Shown here piece after piece: positions 47,408-56,267 of a stretch of 64,000 nt of DNA. Below the pieces are notes generated by a model. It was not told where the DNA came from. It worked only from the letters and a program-made list of their open reading frames with translations, and searched no databases. The position numbers and the translations under genes are program-made. Numbering within the stretch: the stretch's first letter is position 1; every line of letters begins with the position of its first letter. This DNA is from JAXGXJ01 sp963816155 (lineage in GTDB: Bacteria; Actinomycetota; Thermoleophilia; RBG-16-64-13), in NCBI GenBank assembly GCA_963816155.1, contig CAWFJE010000001.1, positions 1 to 64,000 on the forward strand, read 5' to 3'.

Positions 47408-48008
47408 CGAATCCTCCCTGTTCCTTTTTCCGCAGTTCCCTGTGAGTGTAGACAGCGCGCTGTATGACTGTGAACACAGTCAGAGCCAGCATTATGTAGA
47501 TCGCATACGACAGCACGTTGAAAAAGAGCCCCAAAGCGATGAGGACGATGCGTTCAGGCCTGCTCATGATGCCGACTTTGCATTCAACCCCCAGAGTCTC
47601 GGCCCTGGCCCGCGTGTAGCTGACCAGGAAACTGCCCATGAGAGCTAGGACCACGAGCGCAGCGTCGACAGAATGGCCCTGCGATGAGAGAAGGTAGGCA
47701 ACACCTGCAAGTACGATCGCTTCCGAGGCCCGGTCGAGCGTCGAATCCAGGAAGGCTCCGAAGGGGCTGCTCAATCCCGTGCGCCGCGCAAGGGCTCCGT
47801 CGAGCATGTCGAAGCATCCGGCCACGAGCACGACGATGCCGGCCCAGATGAGGTGGTCGGTCACGATCAACACGGCCGCCGCAGCGTTGAGGAGGATGCC
47901 TACGACGCTGACCTGGTTCGGTGTGACCTTCAGCCGCTCTAGAGCCGACAACAGAGGCGTGAACGCCCCGCGCAACTTGACTCCGAAAAAGTCTCGAATA
48001 TTCTCCAT
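47397..48008 (-). CDS. CDP-alcohol phosphatidyltransferase (phosphatidylinositol-phosphate synthase-like)
   Basis: 203 residues with about six hydrophobic helices and the complete motif D-x2-DG-x2-AR-x8-G-x3-D-x3-D in FDMLDGALARRTG...GAFLDSTLD. The SRPERIVLIALG stretch resembles inositol-phosphate-using members. With ino1 in the same operon, transfer of phosphatidyl from CDP-diacylglycerol to inositol-3-phosphate is the likely reaction. That product needs a phosphatase to give phosphatidylinositol. The start ATG 48008 is weakly supported by GCAGGGT. Confidence 0.85.
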   Translation of the reverse strand: MENIRDFFGVKLRGAFTPLLSALERLKVTPNQVSVVGILLNAAAAVLIVTDHLIWAGIVVLVAGCFDMLDGALARRTGLSSPFGAFLDSTLDRASEAIVLAGVAYLLSSQGHSVDAALVVLALMGSFLVSYTRARAETLGVECKVGIMSRPERIVLIALGLFFNVLSYAIYIMLALTVFTVIQRAVYTHRELRKKEQGGFVER

Positions 48009-48024
48009 ACCCTGCTACAGTCCG

Positions 48025-48052
48025 AGTTGCCGGGCCACTAGTCCCGGCAACT
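48025..48052. other. Inverted repeat ahead of the phosphatidyltransferase gene
   Basis: AGTTGCCGGG (48025-48034) and CCCGGCAACT (48043-48052) with an 8-base spacer, 17 bases ahead of the start. It could be a leader hairpin, an operator or the terminator of the preceding permease-like gene. Confidence 0.4.
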
Positions 48053-48093
48053 GGCGATTGTAACAGTTGGAGAACCCGGCCCACAAACGCATG

Positions 48094-49245
48094 CTATTCC
48101 TCCGGTGGCTCTGTGGGTACTCGCCGAGGAGGGGGCGCCCCTGATCGCGCCGGTATAAGAGCGATCCCATCGTCCCCGGCCCACGGACCGCGCGAGATGT
48201 GAAAGTCGTAGAACGTGAGGGTGTGCTTCAGCAGAGAAAGCAGCGGCAGGGCGGCGATCATCCCCACGAAACCCCCGATCTGGGCGCCGGCGAGGAGGGC
48301 GAATATGACGACCAGAGGGTGCACACCCACCGAACTGCCCACGATGTTGGGCGCGAGGATGTGACTCTCCAACTGCTGGATGACCACGTAGATCACGACT
48401 ATCCATAGCGCCGTCACGGGTGAATGGAAGAAGGCGGCGATCACCGGAGGGATGGCTCCCAACAAGGGACCTACGTAGGGAATGACCTCGGTGATACCGG
48501 CCCAGAAGCCGAAGAGCAGAGCGTATTGTCCACCCTCAGGCCACACACCCACCGCGTCCCAACTGAGTATCCAGATGGCCAGCCCGCAGGCCAGGCCTAT
48601 CGTCGCCCCCAGCAGCGCCTGTCCGCGCACGAACCTGCTGAAGGAGGTCTGCAGACCGTTCACGTAGTCCTCCTTCACCTGCTCCCCTCCCGGAGCGAGG
48701 CGAAGCAGGAAGCGGTGGATACGCCTGCCGTCGATGAGCATGTAGAAGCTGACCACGAAGGTCAGGAAGAGGTTCACGATCACGCCGACCACGCTCCGCC
48801 CCACCGAGAAGAGCGTACCGACGGAAGCGAGGCCGTTGTCCTGTAGCCAGTTGACCATGCTGGTCGTATCCAGTCGCAGATCAACTTCCACGTTGTTACT
48901 GGCCAGCCAGTTCTGGAGATCTGCAAGCAAACCGTTGAAATCGTTCAACCAAGTGGGAATGGACTCGAACAGGCGCTGGAATTGGCGGACGAGGGGCGGA
49001 CCGAAGAAGACGAAGAGCAGCACCACCACTGCCACGAAGGCCAGATAGACGATGGGGACCGCCAGCCAGCGCGGGGTCCGGATGCGTTTCATGGCCAACA
49101 CAACGGGATTGAGAAGCATCGCCACGATGGCCGAGATCAAGAAGACGAAGATCGCGTGACTGGCCACCTTGCTGAAGTAAAGGGCAAGGAAGATGGCCAC
49201 CGGGATCAGCACCAACTGGACCCACCGCGGGATGGTTATGCGCAC
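48094..49245 (-). CDS. AI-2E/PerM-family membrane protein
   Basis: 383 residues from GTG 49245, chosen because AAGGAGG lies four bases upstream; a longer reading to 49287 exists. Pattern: two N-terminal helices, a periplasmic loop (LVRQFQRLFESIPTWLNDF), then several helices including YALLFGFWAGITEVIPYVGPLLGAIPP and the family end ALLAGAQIGGFVGMIAALPL. The family includes transporters and permeases of unclear substrate. It is first in the minus-strand run leading to the inositol genes, with an 85-base gap and an inverted repeat. Confidence 0.85.
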   Translation of the reverse strand: MRITIPRWVQLVLIPVAIFLALYFSKVASHAIFVFLISAIVAMLLNPVVLAMKRIRTPRWLAVPIVYLAFVAVVVLLFVFFGPPLVRQFQRLFESIPTWLNDFNGLLADLQNWLASNNVEVDLRLDTTSMVNWLQDNGLASVGTLFSVGRSVVGVIVNLFLTFVVSFYMLIDGRRIHRFLLRLAPGGEQVKEDYVNGLQTSFSRFVRGQALLGATIGLACGLAIWILSWDAVGVWPEGGQYALLFGFWAGITEVIPYVGPLLGAIPPVIAAFFHSPVTALWIVVIYVVIQQLESHILAPNIVGSSVGVHPLVVIFALLAGAQIGGFVGMIAALPLLSLLKHTLTFYDFHISRGPWAGDDGIALIPARSGAPPPRRVPTEPPEE

Positions 49246-49407
49246 CCGGCCTCCTTGGCGCGGTCTGTCGATGAAGATACCTCTCACAGCTTAGCAGCCC
49301 TGCGAGTGCCGGGGGAGGAGCACGCCCAGCTGGAAACGGCTTCGCTTTGGAGGCCCAAAACCCTTCCAAAGTGGGCAAAAGCAGGGCTTGGTGGTAAGGT
49401 TACCGTG

Positions 49408-50214
49408 ATGCGAGAAGGGTTCACTGCAGCGGATTCGTGGCGCCAGGATGAATTGCTCAGGCGCAAACGACGTCTTGCGATTCAGTATCGCAGGCGGCGC
49501 TTTCGCTTGGCCATGGCTTTCGCGATCTTCTGTCTTGCCATCGCCGGCATCGTCACGGCGATCTTGGCAGGCGGCTCCACCTCGCGAGTCGAGGCTGACG
49601 GATTGCTGGCAGGCTCAACGCCGCTCGCATCCGCGCCGATCAACGCGGCGGCCGAGGAACGTCCGGCCTTCGCCCGCTTGGGTGACCGCAACATGATCCT
49701 TCCGGTCACCGCCGGGGAAGCCACCATCATCGCCTACCAGCCGATCAGCGACGAACGTGCCCTGTCGCTCACGCCCATCGGCGACAAAGCCAACACCAGC
49801 GCTATCGTACGCTTCTTCCGCGGCATCTTTGCAGGAGAGCCCTTGGTGCGGTACTACCAGTTGGAGGGCGAGGGGAACTCGTCCACCAACTCGGTCATCA
49901 TCGGGGCGGCAGCCGGTTCTCCCGTGACCTCGCCCGTGTCGGGCATCGTCACAGGGGTCAAGGAATACAAGCTGTATGGCAAGTATGACGACGTGCAGAT
50001 AGAGATCCGGCCTGAGGAGTTGAGCGGAGCCACGGTCTCTCTCATGTTCATCAGCGAGCCGGTCGTCTCCATCGGAGAGGTTGTGTCGGCCGGCAAGACT
50101 CAGTTGGGTAAGGTGCGGGAATGCCCGCCTGATCTGGCGGCACCGATCGCTCGCTACACGCACGACTCCGGAGCCCACGTGCACCTCAAGGTGACTGAGG
50201 AACCCGTCGACTAG
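49408..50214 (+). CDS. Membrane-anchored M23/LytM-like protein, degenerate
   Basis: 268 residues from ATG 49408. One N-terminal membrane helix (~residues 34-55, MAFAIFCLAIAGIVTAIL) then an extracellular domain. The last ~100 residues have the LytM beta fold order: SPVTSPVSGIVTGVKEYK, a middle strand, SEPVVSIGEVVSAGKTQLG and a final HVHLKV (His 257 and 259). The first zinc-ligand histidine-aspartate motif is absent, so it is probably not an active peptidase and may regulate other wall enzymes. Function unknown beyond that. Divergent from the PerM-like gene. Confidence 0.6.
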   Translation: MREGFTAADSWRQDELLRRKRRLAIQYRRRRFRLAMAFAIFCLAIAGIVTAILAGGSTSRVEADGLLAGSTPLASAPINAAAEERPAFARLGDRNMILPVTAGEATIIAYQPISDERALSLTPIGDKANTSAIVRFFRGIFAGEPLVRYYQLEGEGNSSTNSVIIGAAAGSPVTSPVSGIVTGVKEYKLYGKYDDVQIEIRPEELSGATVSLMFISEPVVSIGEVVSAGKTQLGKVRECPPDLAAPIARYTHDSGAHVHLKVTEEPVD

Positions 50215-50291
50215 CAGCCCGGTGGCATCCCCAGACGTTGTGCCATCTGCGTCCCGGCACACTATCGGCGCGCCGCGGGAGAGGGAAGGCG

Positions 50292-51308
50292 ATGAACGCA
50301 CGCTTCTGCGCCAGATGTGGGGGATCCATCGAGGTGCGGGCGGTCGGCGACCGCCCGCGAGAGGTTTGCTCCGTCTGTGAGACGGTCTTCTACCAGAACC
50401 CGCTGCCGGCCGCGGGTGCGCTCGTACTCGACGAACGGCGGCGGGTGCTCTTGGTCAGACGCAAGTACGAACCGGCCGTGGGCATGTGGTGTCTTCCCAT
50501 AGGCTTCGCAGAGATGGGCGAGACCATCGCCGGGGCCGCTCTGCGAGAGTTGGGAGAGGAAGCGGGCATCACAGGCCGAACGATCCGCCTGATCGACGCC
50601 GATTCCTGGAGCAGCGCCTTCTATGGCGACCTCCTGATCGTCACCTTCGAGGTCGAGAAGACCGGCGGGAGCGAGGCGCCCGGCGATGACGCCGACGATG
50701 TGGGCTACTTCCCCATAGACCAGTTGCCGGCGCTCGCCTTTCCATCCAACGAGAAGGCCATCCGCCTCTGCGCGGACCTCCACCGTGACGAATGGGCCAT
50801 GCACGACTCCTTCCACCAGTTGGGTGATCAGGCTCCCGCGGGTATGCTCTCGGACAGCCTCGTCGGTTTCGTGGGCGAGCACGCCTCCTATGTGGCCCGC
50901 CTATGGCTGGCCGACGTACGCTCCAACCACACGACCGCCGGGTACAGGAGACTGCCTGCCGACCTGCTGCTGGCGGAATGCGTGGCTGGGCTGCAACTCC
51001 TCGGACGTTGGCTGGAAGGGGAGAGCACCGAGGAGGAGACCAAGACCTTCTACCGAGACCTGGGCGGACGGCGCGGCGCGCAGGGCGTGAGGCTGGGGGA
51101 GATGCTCTCCGCCATCATGCTGGCCAAGAAGCACATCTGGGAGTTCGCGCTGTCTCTGGGTGTGTGGCAAGGACCCGTGGAGATGTACCGGGTGCTGGAA
51201 CTGCAAAGCCGCTTCGCTACCTTCTTCGACAAGGCCATGTATCAGTCGGCTCGAGGCTTCGAAGGTGACCGACCGTGGCCGGGGCCGACGCCGGGGACTA
51301 CACGTTGA
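50292..51308 (+). CDS. Zinc-ribbon Nudix hydrolase with C-terminal RsbRD-like helical domain
   Basis: 338 residues from ATG 50292 after GAGGGAAGG. An N-terminal zinc ribbon (CARCGG...CSVCETVFYQNP) leads into a Nudix domain with the box GFAEMGETIAGAALRELGEE AGI, so it should hydrolyse a nucleoside diphosphate-linked substrate, as in NADH pyrophosphatase-like relatives. Residues ~185-335 are all helical (YVARLWLADVRSNHTTAGY, AIMLAKKHIWEFALSLG), resembling the RsbRD regulatory domain also seen in the GGDEF protein of this window. The combination is unusual. Its 3' end overlaps that of the YchF-like gene by 11 bases. Confidence 0.75.
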   Translation: MNARFCARCGGSIEVRAVGDRPREVCSVCETVFYQNPLPAAGALVLDERRRVLLVRRKYEPAVGMWCLPIGFAEMGETIAGAALRELGEEAGITGRTIRLIDADSWSSAFYGDLLIVTFEVEKTGGSEAPGDDADDVGYFPIDQLPALAFPSNEKAIRLCADLHRDEWAMHDSFHQLGDQAPAGMLSDSLVGFVGEHASYVARLWLADVRSNHTTAGYRRLPADLLLAECVAGLQLLGRWLEGESTEEETKTFYRDLGGRRGAQGVRLGEMLSAIMLAKKHIWEFALSLGVWQGPVEMYRVLELQSRFATFFDKAMYQSARGFEGDRPWPGPTPGTTR

Positions 51309-52308
51309 AGCGGAAGTTGACTATGTCGCCGTCGGCGACCACGTAGTCCTTGCCTTCGACTCTGAGCACGCCGGCGTCGCGGCAGGCCTTCATGTTCCCG
51401 TGGCTCATGAAATCGTCGTAAGACACCACTTCGGCGCGGATGAAACCGCGCTGGATATCGGAGTGGATGGCGCCCGCGGCCTCGCGGGCCGTCTCTCCCG
51501 CCCGAATGGGCCAAGCCCGCACTTCGTCGCTGCCGGTGGTCAGGAAGCTGATCAGGCCCAGTTGGGAGAAGGCCGCTTGGGCCACGACATCCGCAGCCGG
51601 ACCGGGCAGCCCCAGGGCCGCCGCGTATTCCTCTTGCTCCTCGACTGAGAGAAGCGACACTTCGAGTGCGTCGGTGAACGGAAACGCGAGTGGGTGCCGA
51701 TCGCGAGCGAGAGCGGCGAGGGAGACAGGAGCCTCGGAAGTCTCTGTCTCGGTGTTGACCAGAAGCAGTTGCGGTGTCAGGGTGAGGAACTGGTATCCGC
51801 GCAGAAACCCCAGTTGCCCCTCGTCGAAGCTCACCTCGCGCAGAGGCGTCTCGGCTTCGAGCACCTCCTGGCAACGGACGAGGGCCTTCTTGCCCACGTC
51901 AGACAGAGGAGCCTTCTTCGCCCGCTCAAAAGCACGCTCCACGCGGATGAGGTCGAAGAGAAGGAACTCGCGGTCAAGCTCCTCCAGGTCGGCGTCGGGG
52001 TGAATGGGCTCACCCAGTACCGGATTGTCGAAGCACCGCAGCACGTGCAGATATACCTGGCCGCCGGCAAGCGCGTCCAGATAGCGCTCCATCTCCCCTT
52101 TTCTCGCGCTGGCCTCCGGCCAGGCCACTTCGCGCACCGTGATCTCGGCGAAGGTGGTCTTCTTGGGCTCGAATATCTCCGACAGGCGCCGGACGCGCGC
52201 GTCGCCCACGTGTACGGTGGCGAGGTGTCCTTCTCCGCGTCCCTCGGCCAAGGCCGAGACGAGGGTGCTCTTCCCACACCCTTTCAGCCCGATGATGCGT
52301 GCCTCCAA
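51298..52308 (-). CDS. YchF/OLA1-like P-loop NTPase, degenerate
   Basis: 336 residues from TTG 52308 after GAGGAGGGAC. The C-terminal ~80 residues are a TGS-type YchF end: DEVRAWPIRAGETAREAAGA, HSDIQRGFIRAEVVSYDDF and GKDYVVADGDIVNFRFNV. The N-terminal GTPase part has P-loop GLKGCGKST (YchF: GxxNVGKST), a CFDNP motif matching CFED, and VNTE for the NxxE base-specificity motif, but the usual DxAGL switch II is not visible. A translation-associated NTPase relative; activity uncertain. Confidence 0.75.
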   Translation of the reverse strand: MEARIIGLKGCGKSTLVSALAEGRGEGHLATVHVGDARVRRLSEIFEPKKTTFAEITVREVAWPEASARKGEMERYLDALAGGQVYLHVLRCFDNPVLGEPIHPDADLEELDREFLLFDLIRVERAFERAKKAPLSDVGKKALVRCQEVLEAETPLREVSFDEGQLGFLRGYQFLTLTPQLLLVNTETETSEAPVSLAALARDRHPLAFPFTDALEVSLLSVEEQEEYAAALGLPGPAADVVAQAAFSQLGLISFLTTGSDEVRAWPIRAGETAREAAGAIHSDIQRGFIRAEVVSYDDFMSHGNMKACRDAGVLRVEGKDYVVADGDIVNFRFNV

Positions 52309-52484
52309 AGTCCCTCCTCGCCATGCCTGCGGTCAGCCTCAGTGTAACCCAGCCGCTTCGCGTGCGTCCCAGACATGGCCTCTTGGCAACGCTTTCGTGC
52401 CGTCCAGACGAGACGACCGGTCGAGGCTCGCGTATCATGCCCCTCAAGCCTCAGCGAGCAGCGAACTCAGAGGAAGGAGAACAG

Positions 52485-53099
52485 GTGAGTGACGTGAAGC
52501 GGCGATCGGCCGTGGTCGTGTTCGGATTGTTGACGGTCGCGCTGGTGGTCTCGCTGGCGGCGTGCGGCGGCTCGTCTTCGGACGGGAGTGTGAAGACCTA
52601 CACCGACGACAAGTATGGCTACAGCTTCGAGTACCCCGACGACTGGAAAGTTGAAGAGGCCGGCGAAGCGGATGTCTCCGCCGGAGCGGTGGCGGCCGGC
52701 AGCACGGGGGTCTACGATCCCGAAGGAGCGGTCGCTGAGGACACCTTCATCGACATGATGCAGGTATCGGTCTACGAGCTCAATGTGACGGTGGACGAGT
52801 CCACGATGCCTGCGATCAAGACCGAGGTCGAAACCGTGGTCGCGAGCCTGGAAAGCCAAGCCGGTGACATCCAGACGGTCGCTCCGCTGGCCGACGCCAA
52901 GGTCGGAGGGATGGACGGCTACACTGTGACCTACAGCTTCGACAAAAGCGGAGCCCCAGTCACTTCCGCCCTCTACTTCATGTTCTCCGGCAACCTGGAG
53001 TATCAGCTCATCGTGCAGGCGGCCGAAGGGAACTGGGAAGCCAACCAGCCCATCTTCGAAGCCATACTCGACAGTTTCGAGCCCGGAAAGGCTCAGTAG
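52485..53099 (+). CDS. PsbP/DcrB-like lipoprotein
   Basis: 204 residues from GTG 52485 after AGGAAGGAGAACAG. A signal peptide with lipobox ending LAAC is followed by KYGYSFEYPDDWKVEE, the typical start of the PsbP/DcrB/DUF1795 alpha/beta fold, and ends GNWEANQPIFEAILDSFEP. It would be an outer-face lipoprotein of unknown function. It is a single gene between the YchF-like gene and a strong bidirectional hairpin. Confidence 0.75.
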   Translation: MSDVKRRSAVVVFGLLTVALVVSLAACGGSSSDGSVKTYTDDKYGYSFEYPDDWKVEEAGEADVSAGAVAAGSTGVYDPEGAVAEDTFIDMMQVSVYELNVTVDESTMPAIKTEVETVVASLESQAGDIQTVAPLADAKVGGMDGYTVTYSFDKSGAPVTSALYFMFSGNLEYQLIVQAAEGNWEANQPIFEAILDSFEPGKAQ

Positions 53100-53114
53100 C
53101 CGGCGATATCGGAT

Positions 53115-53152
53115 CCGAGGCGGGGCCGGGCTGCAGCCCGGCCCCGCCTCGG
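53115..53152. terminator. Bidirectional terminator-type hairpin
   Basis: A perfect 38-base palindrome (17-base stem with a TGCA loop), 16 bases after the lipoprotein stop and just before the convergent subtilase stop at 53154. It is GC-rich and has no T-run, as seen for many actinobacterial terminators. Confidence 0.65.
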
Positions 53153-53153
53153 T

Positions 53154-55172
53154 CTAACCACCCAGAAGCTCGAACAGGAGCGCGCACACTTCTTCCCGGC
53201 TGGCCGGCGCGAAGAAGTCGTAGCCGGCGCCCATACCCACAAGCGTGTCGAGCAGCCCCGCATAGGCTGCCCGGCGGGCGTAGGGATAGTGCACGGCTGA
53301 GAAGTTGCCGAACGGCGTCACGTAGTCCCGAGATGGCTCCCCCAGCGCCGCGGCCCGCACCACCATGGTGATCAGCTGCGCCCTGGTCAGCGACCTGTAG
53401 GGCGAGAAATGGGTCTCGTCGGTGCCATTGGTGATGCCCCGCGCCCAAGCCACGGCCACGTAGTGGTAGGGGAAGAGGTCGCCGACCGAGGGATCCGGGG
53501 CGGCCATGTCACCGAAGGGGCAGAGGTCAGAGAAGTCGACAGGGTACCCGAGCGTCTTGACGATCATCTTGGCGAACTGCTGCCGGAGAACGGCCTCCCG
53601 CGGGTGGAACAGGCCGTCGCCCTTTCCAGTGATGACGCCCAGACCGGCCAAACGCTCTATTTGTTCGAAGTAGGGGCTGCTCTCAGAGGTAACGTCAACG
53701 AAGCGTGCCGTTTGAGGAACGGTGGTTGTCGTCGTGGAAGGGGCGACGGTGGTAGAGGTGGTAGAGGTGGTAGAGGTAGAGACAGTAGTAGACGTCGTAG
53801 TCGTCGATGTGGAGGTGGTAGAGCTGCTCGTCGTGCCCTGCGCCAGCTCATCGGCCTCCGTGAGCGCGGCTCGGGCGTCTACCACACCCCAGCCGAATTC
53901 CCGGTCCCACCCAGGCACGCCGATATCATCCGCCGTCCGGTTAAGGATCTCACCCACCTGTGGGCCCGTCAGTCCCGATTCTGCCGAGCAGACCAGTGCC
54001 GCCACGCCTGCGACCATCGGAGCCGAGAACGAAGTGCCCTGCCACAGCACCCAGGAGCTGGCGGCCACGCTCCAGCTCAGGATCTCCGTCCCCGGTGCCG
54101 TGAGATCCAGGTTCTCTCCCACCGCGGAGAAGGACGCCCTTGAATCGGCCGGCATCCGAGTGGTGGCCCCCACAGCTATGACGCCGGGAAGCGCTGCCGG
54201 GTAGTACACCGAGGGCGAGGATTTATTGCCGGCCGCTGCGACGACGATGACACCTCGCTCCACCGCGTACCGGATGGCGTTGGCCTCCAACGTGGTCACC
54301 TGTGGCCCGGCGAAACTGATGTTGATCACGTCGGCCCCGTGGTCCACCGCCCAGTAGAGCCCGTCGGCAAGTAGAGCGTCGTCGCTTAGGCCAGAATCGT
54401 CAGCGATCTTGACGGGCATGATCTTGACGTTCCACGCGACACCCGCCATGCCCTGAGCATCGTCACCCTGCGCGACCGCCACACCTGCAACCGCCGTCCC
54501 ATGGCCCATCTTGTCGCGCCATGAAGGCCAAACAGAACTGCGCTCGACCGCACTGTAGGGCGAGACTATGCGCCCCGCGAAATCGGGTCGGTACTGGTCG
54601 ATGCCTGTGTCCAAGATGGCCATGATCACATCTCCGGAGCCCGTCTCCAGGTCCCAGGCCACGGGCATCCGGATCCTCGAAAGCGACCACTGACCTATTC
54701 CCAAGCCCGAAGCGTACAGGGGGTCATCGGGGACGAGACATGCGGCACGGGGGACCGTCTGCCGCGCCCAGATGACACCGGGCATCCGGCGCACCCTGTC
54801 CACCGTCTCTGCAACGTCCAACCCCGGCTCTTCACCGATCTCCAGCACGTAGGTGCCGTCGTGGCCTATGGGCCTGGCGTCATCGAAGCCGGATCTCCGC
54901 AGATCGGAAGCAGCTGCCGATCCCGCCACCTTGACCACCACCCGCTTCGGCTGCGGAGCACCGTCCGCGGAGACCGAAGGGGCGCCGCCGGAGACGGGAT
55001 CAGCCAGTGCAATCTCACCTTGGCCGAAAGCGGCCAGCCCGACGACGATCGCGGCTAGGAGAGCGACCGTGAGACACACTGCCGGCACGCCCGGATGGAA
55101 CCGGGCGTGCCGGAAGCAGACTCCCACGCATGACAGACGTCGGATTGGCGTTCTCTTCACATCCTCCCCCAC
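53154..55172 (-). CDS. Secreted subtilisin-like protease with C-terminal SLH repeats
   Basis: 672 residues. A signal helix (~29-55), then a propeptide and S8 domain with the triad ILDTGIDQYRPDF (Asp), GHGTAVAGVAVA (His) and GTSFSAPMVAGVAAL (Ser), and AAAGNKSS oxyanion region. A Thr/Ser-rich linker of ~55 residues leads to three SLH repeats (RFVDVTSESSPYFEQIERL, YHYVAVAWARGITNGT, YARRAAYAGLLDT) for binding the cell wall. A surface-anchored protease. The start is GTG 55172 or GTG 55160; the second has GGGGGAGG only two bases away. Intact. Confidence 0.92.
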   Translation of the reverse strand: MGEDVKRTPIRRLSCVGVCFRHARFHPGVPAVCLTVALLAAIVVGLAAFGQGEIALADPVSGGAPSVSADGAPQPKRVVVKVAGSAAASDLRRSGFDDARPIGHDGTYVLEIGEEPGLDVAETVDRVRRMPGVIWARQTVPRAACLVPDDPLYASGLGIGQWSLSRIRMPVAWDLETGSGDVIMAILDTGIDQYRPDFAGRIVSPYSAVERSSVWPSWRDKMGHGTAVAGVAVAQGDDAQGMAGVAWNVKIMPVKIADDSGLSDDALLADGLYWAVDHGADVINISFAGPQVTTLEANAIRYAVERGVIVVAAAGNKSSPSVYYPAALPGVIAVGATTRMPADSRASFSAVGENLDLTAPGTEILSWSVAASSWVLWQGTSFSAPMVAGVAALVCSAESGLTGPQVGEILNRTADDIGVPGWDREFGWGVVDARAALTEADELAQGTTSSSTTSTSTTTTSTTVSTSTTSTTSTTVAPSTTTTTVPQTARFVDVTSESSPYFEQIERLAGLGVITGKGDGLFHPREAVLRQQFAKMIVKTLGYPVDFSDLCPFGDMAAPDPSVGDLFPYHYVAVAWARGITNGTDETHFSPYRSLTRAQLITMVVRAAALGEPSRDYVTPFGNFSAVHYPYARRAAYAGLLDTLVGMGAGYDFFAPASREEVCALLFELLGG

Positions 55173-55198
55173 TCGCCTATTCGGGAACGGCCGAGCCT

Positions 55199-56224
55199 CT
55201 AGCCAAAGCCCAGCAGGCTCGAACTCCCGAAGTAGAGGCGTTCCTTGTCCTCTTCACTCAGACCCCGGCCTTCGATGAAAGCCACGCACTCGTCCATCTC
55301 CTCGTACGGGTAATCGGTCGCAAGCAGGATCTTGTCAATACCCAGGGCGTCGCGGGTACATGCGAAGGCGGCGGGCAAGTAGTTGCCGCTCGTCGTCACC
55401 AGCATGTTGTCGCGAAGATAGTCGCTCGGCAGCCGTTTCAAATCGGGCACGGCATCGGGATCGGAGGCCTTGATATGGGGCCGCACGAAGGGATGGTCGA
55501 TGCGCTGCATGAGAAAGGCAAGCCCCTCCCCATAGTGGCCCAGGATGATCTTGAGACGCGGGAAGGTATCGAAGGCTCCGCTCAATACCAGTCGCATCAT
55601 GGCGGTGGCCGTCTCCACGCCGAAGCCGAAAGCCGCACCGGCCAAAGCCAGTCCATAGGTACGCAACTGGGGGATCATGGGCGCTACCGGATGTAGATAG
55701 ATGGGAACATCCAACTCCTCCGCCTTTGCCAGTATCGGCCAGTAGCGCTTCTCGTCCAGATACGAGTCGCCGAAGTTGGAGTGTGTCTTCCAGCCCTTGA
55801 AGCCGAGGTCTTTCACCGCGCGCTCGAGTTCCTTAGCCGCCGCGTCCGCGTCTTTGGGTGCCAGCGCGGCGAAGCCCTGCAGTCGATCCGGATACTTCTC
55901 GATGGCTGCGGCAAGCTGATCGTTGGCACTGCGGGCGAGCTCCGTTCCGATGGCGGGCCCAAAGTGGTCGGTGCCGGGTGAGGTGAGTGAGACGACGGCC
56001 ACGTCGATGCCCCCAGCATCCATCTCCCTGATCCGCTCTTCGCCGACATCCAGGAGCCGATCGAGCAGTCGATCGCCGTAGGGCTCGAAGACGTCGGGCC
56101 AGTAGTGGAGGCGCCTGAGACCCGTTTGGGGGTCGTCGGCCAGCCGAGGGTAGTTCGGGGTCTGGTACATGGCGTCGACCCAATCCTGCGTCAAGAAGTG
56201 GGTCTCTACGTCGATTCTTTTCAC
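55199..56224 (-). CDS. Amidohydrolase-family (COG2159) decarboxylase/hydratase-like enzyme
   Basis: 341 residues from GTG 56224. The TIM-barrel metal motifs are KRIDVETHF (ExH at the N-terminus), PIYLHPVAP, ILGHYGEGLAF and ATDYPYEEM, the pattern of the ACMSD/gamma-resorcylate decarboxylase/LigY family. Members decarboxylate aromatic acids or hydrate ring-cleavage products. It is downstream of the MoaD-like and AOR genes in the same direction, so it is probably in a catabolic operon. Substrate unknown. Confidence 0.8.
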   Translation of the reverse strand: MKRIDVETHFLTQDWVDAMYQTPNYPRLADDPQTGLRRLHYWPDVFEPYGDRLLDRLLDVGEERIREMDAGGIDVAVVSLTSPGTDHFGPAIGTELARSANDQLAAAIEKYPDRLQGFAALAPKDADAAAKELERAVKDLGFKGWKTHSNFGDSYLDEKRYWPILAKAEELDVPIYLHPVAPMIPQLRTYGLALAGAAFGFGVETATAMMRLVLSGAFDTFPRLKIILGHYGEGLAFLMQRIDHPFVRPHIKASDPDAVPDLKRLPSDYLRDNMLVTTSGNYLPAAFACTRDALGIDKILLATDYPYEEMDECVAFIEGRGLSEEDKERLYFGSSSLLGFG

Positions 56225-56267
56225 GCGTCTGCCTTTCTCTCGGTTTCTGGACTCGCTGCTATTCCCT

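Noticed and set aside
49340..49380. CTTTGGA / TCCAAAG inverted repeat upstream of the M23-like gene as an operator
   Set aside because: Seven-base arms with a 13-base spacer in GC-rich DNA; not convincing without conservation.
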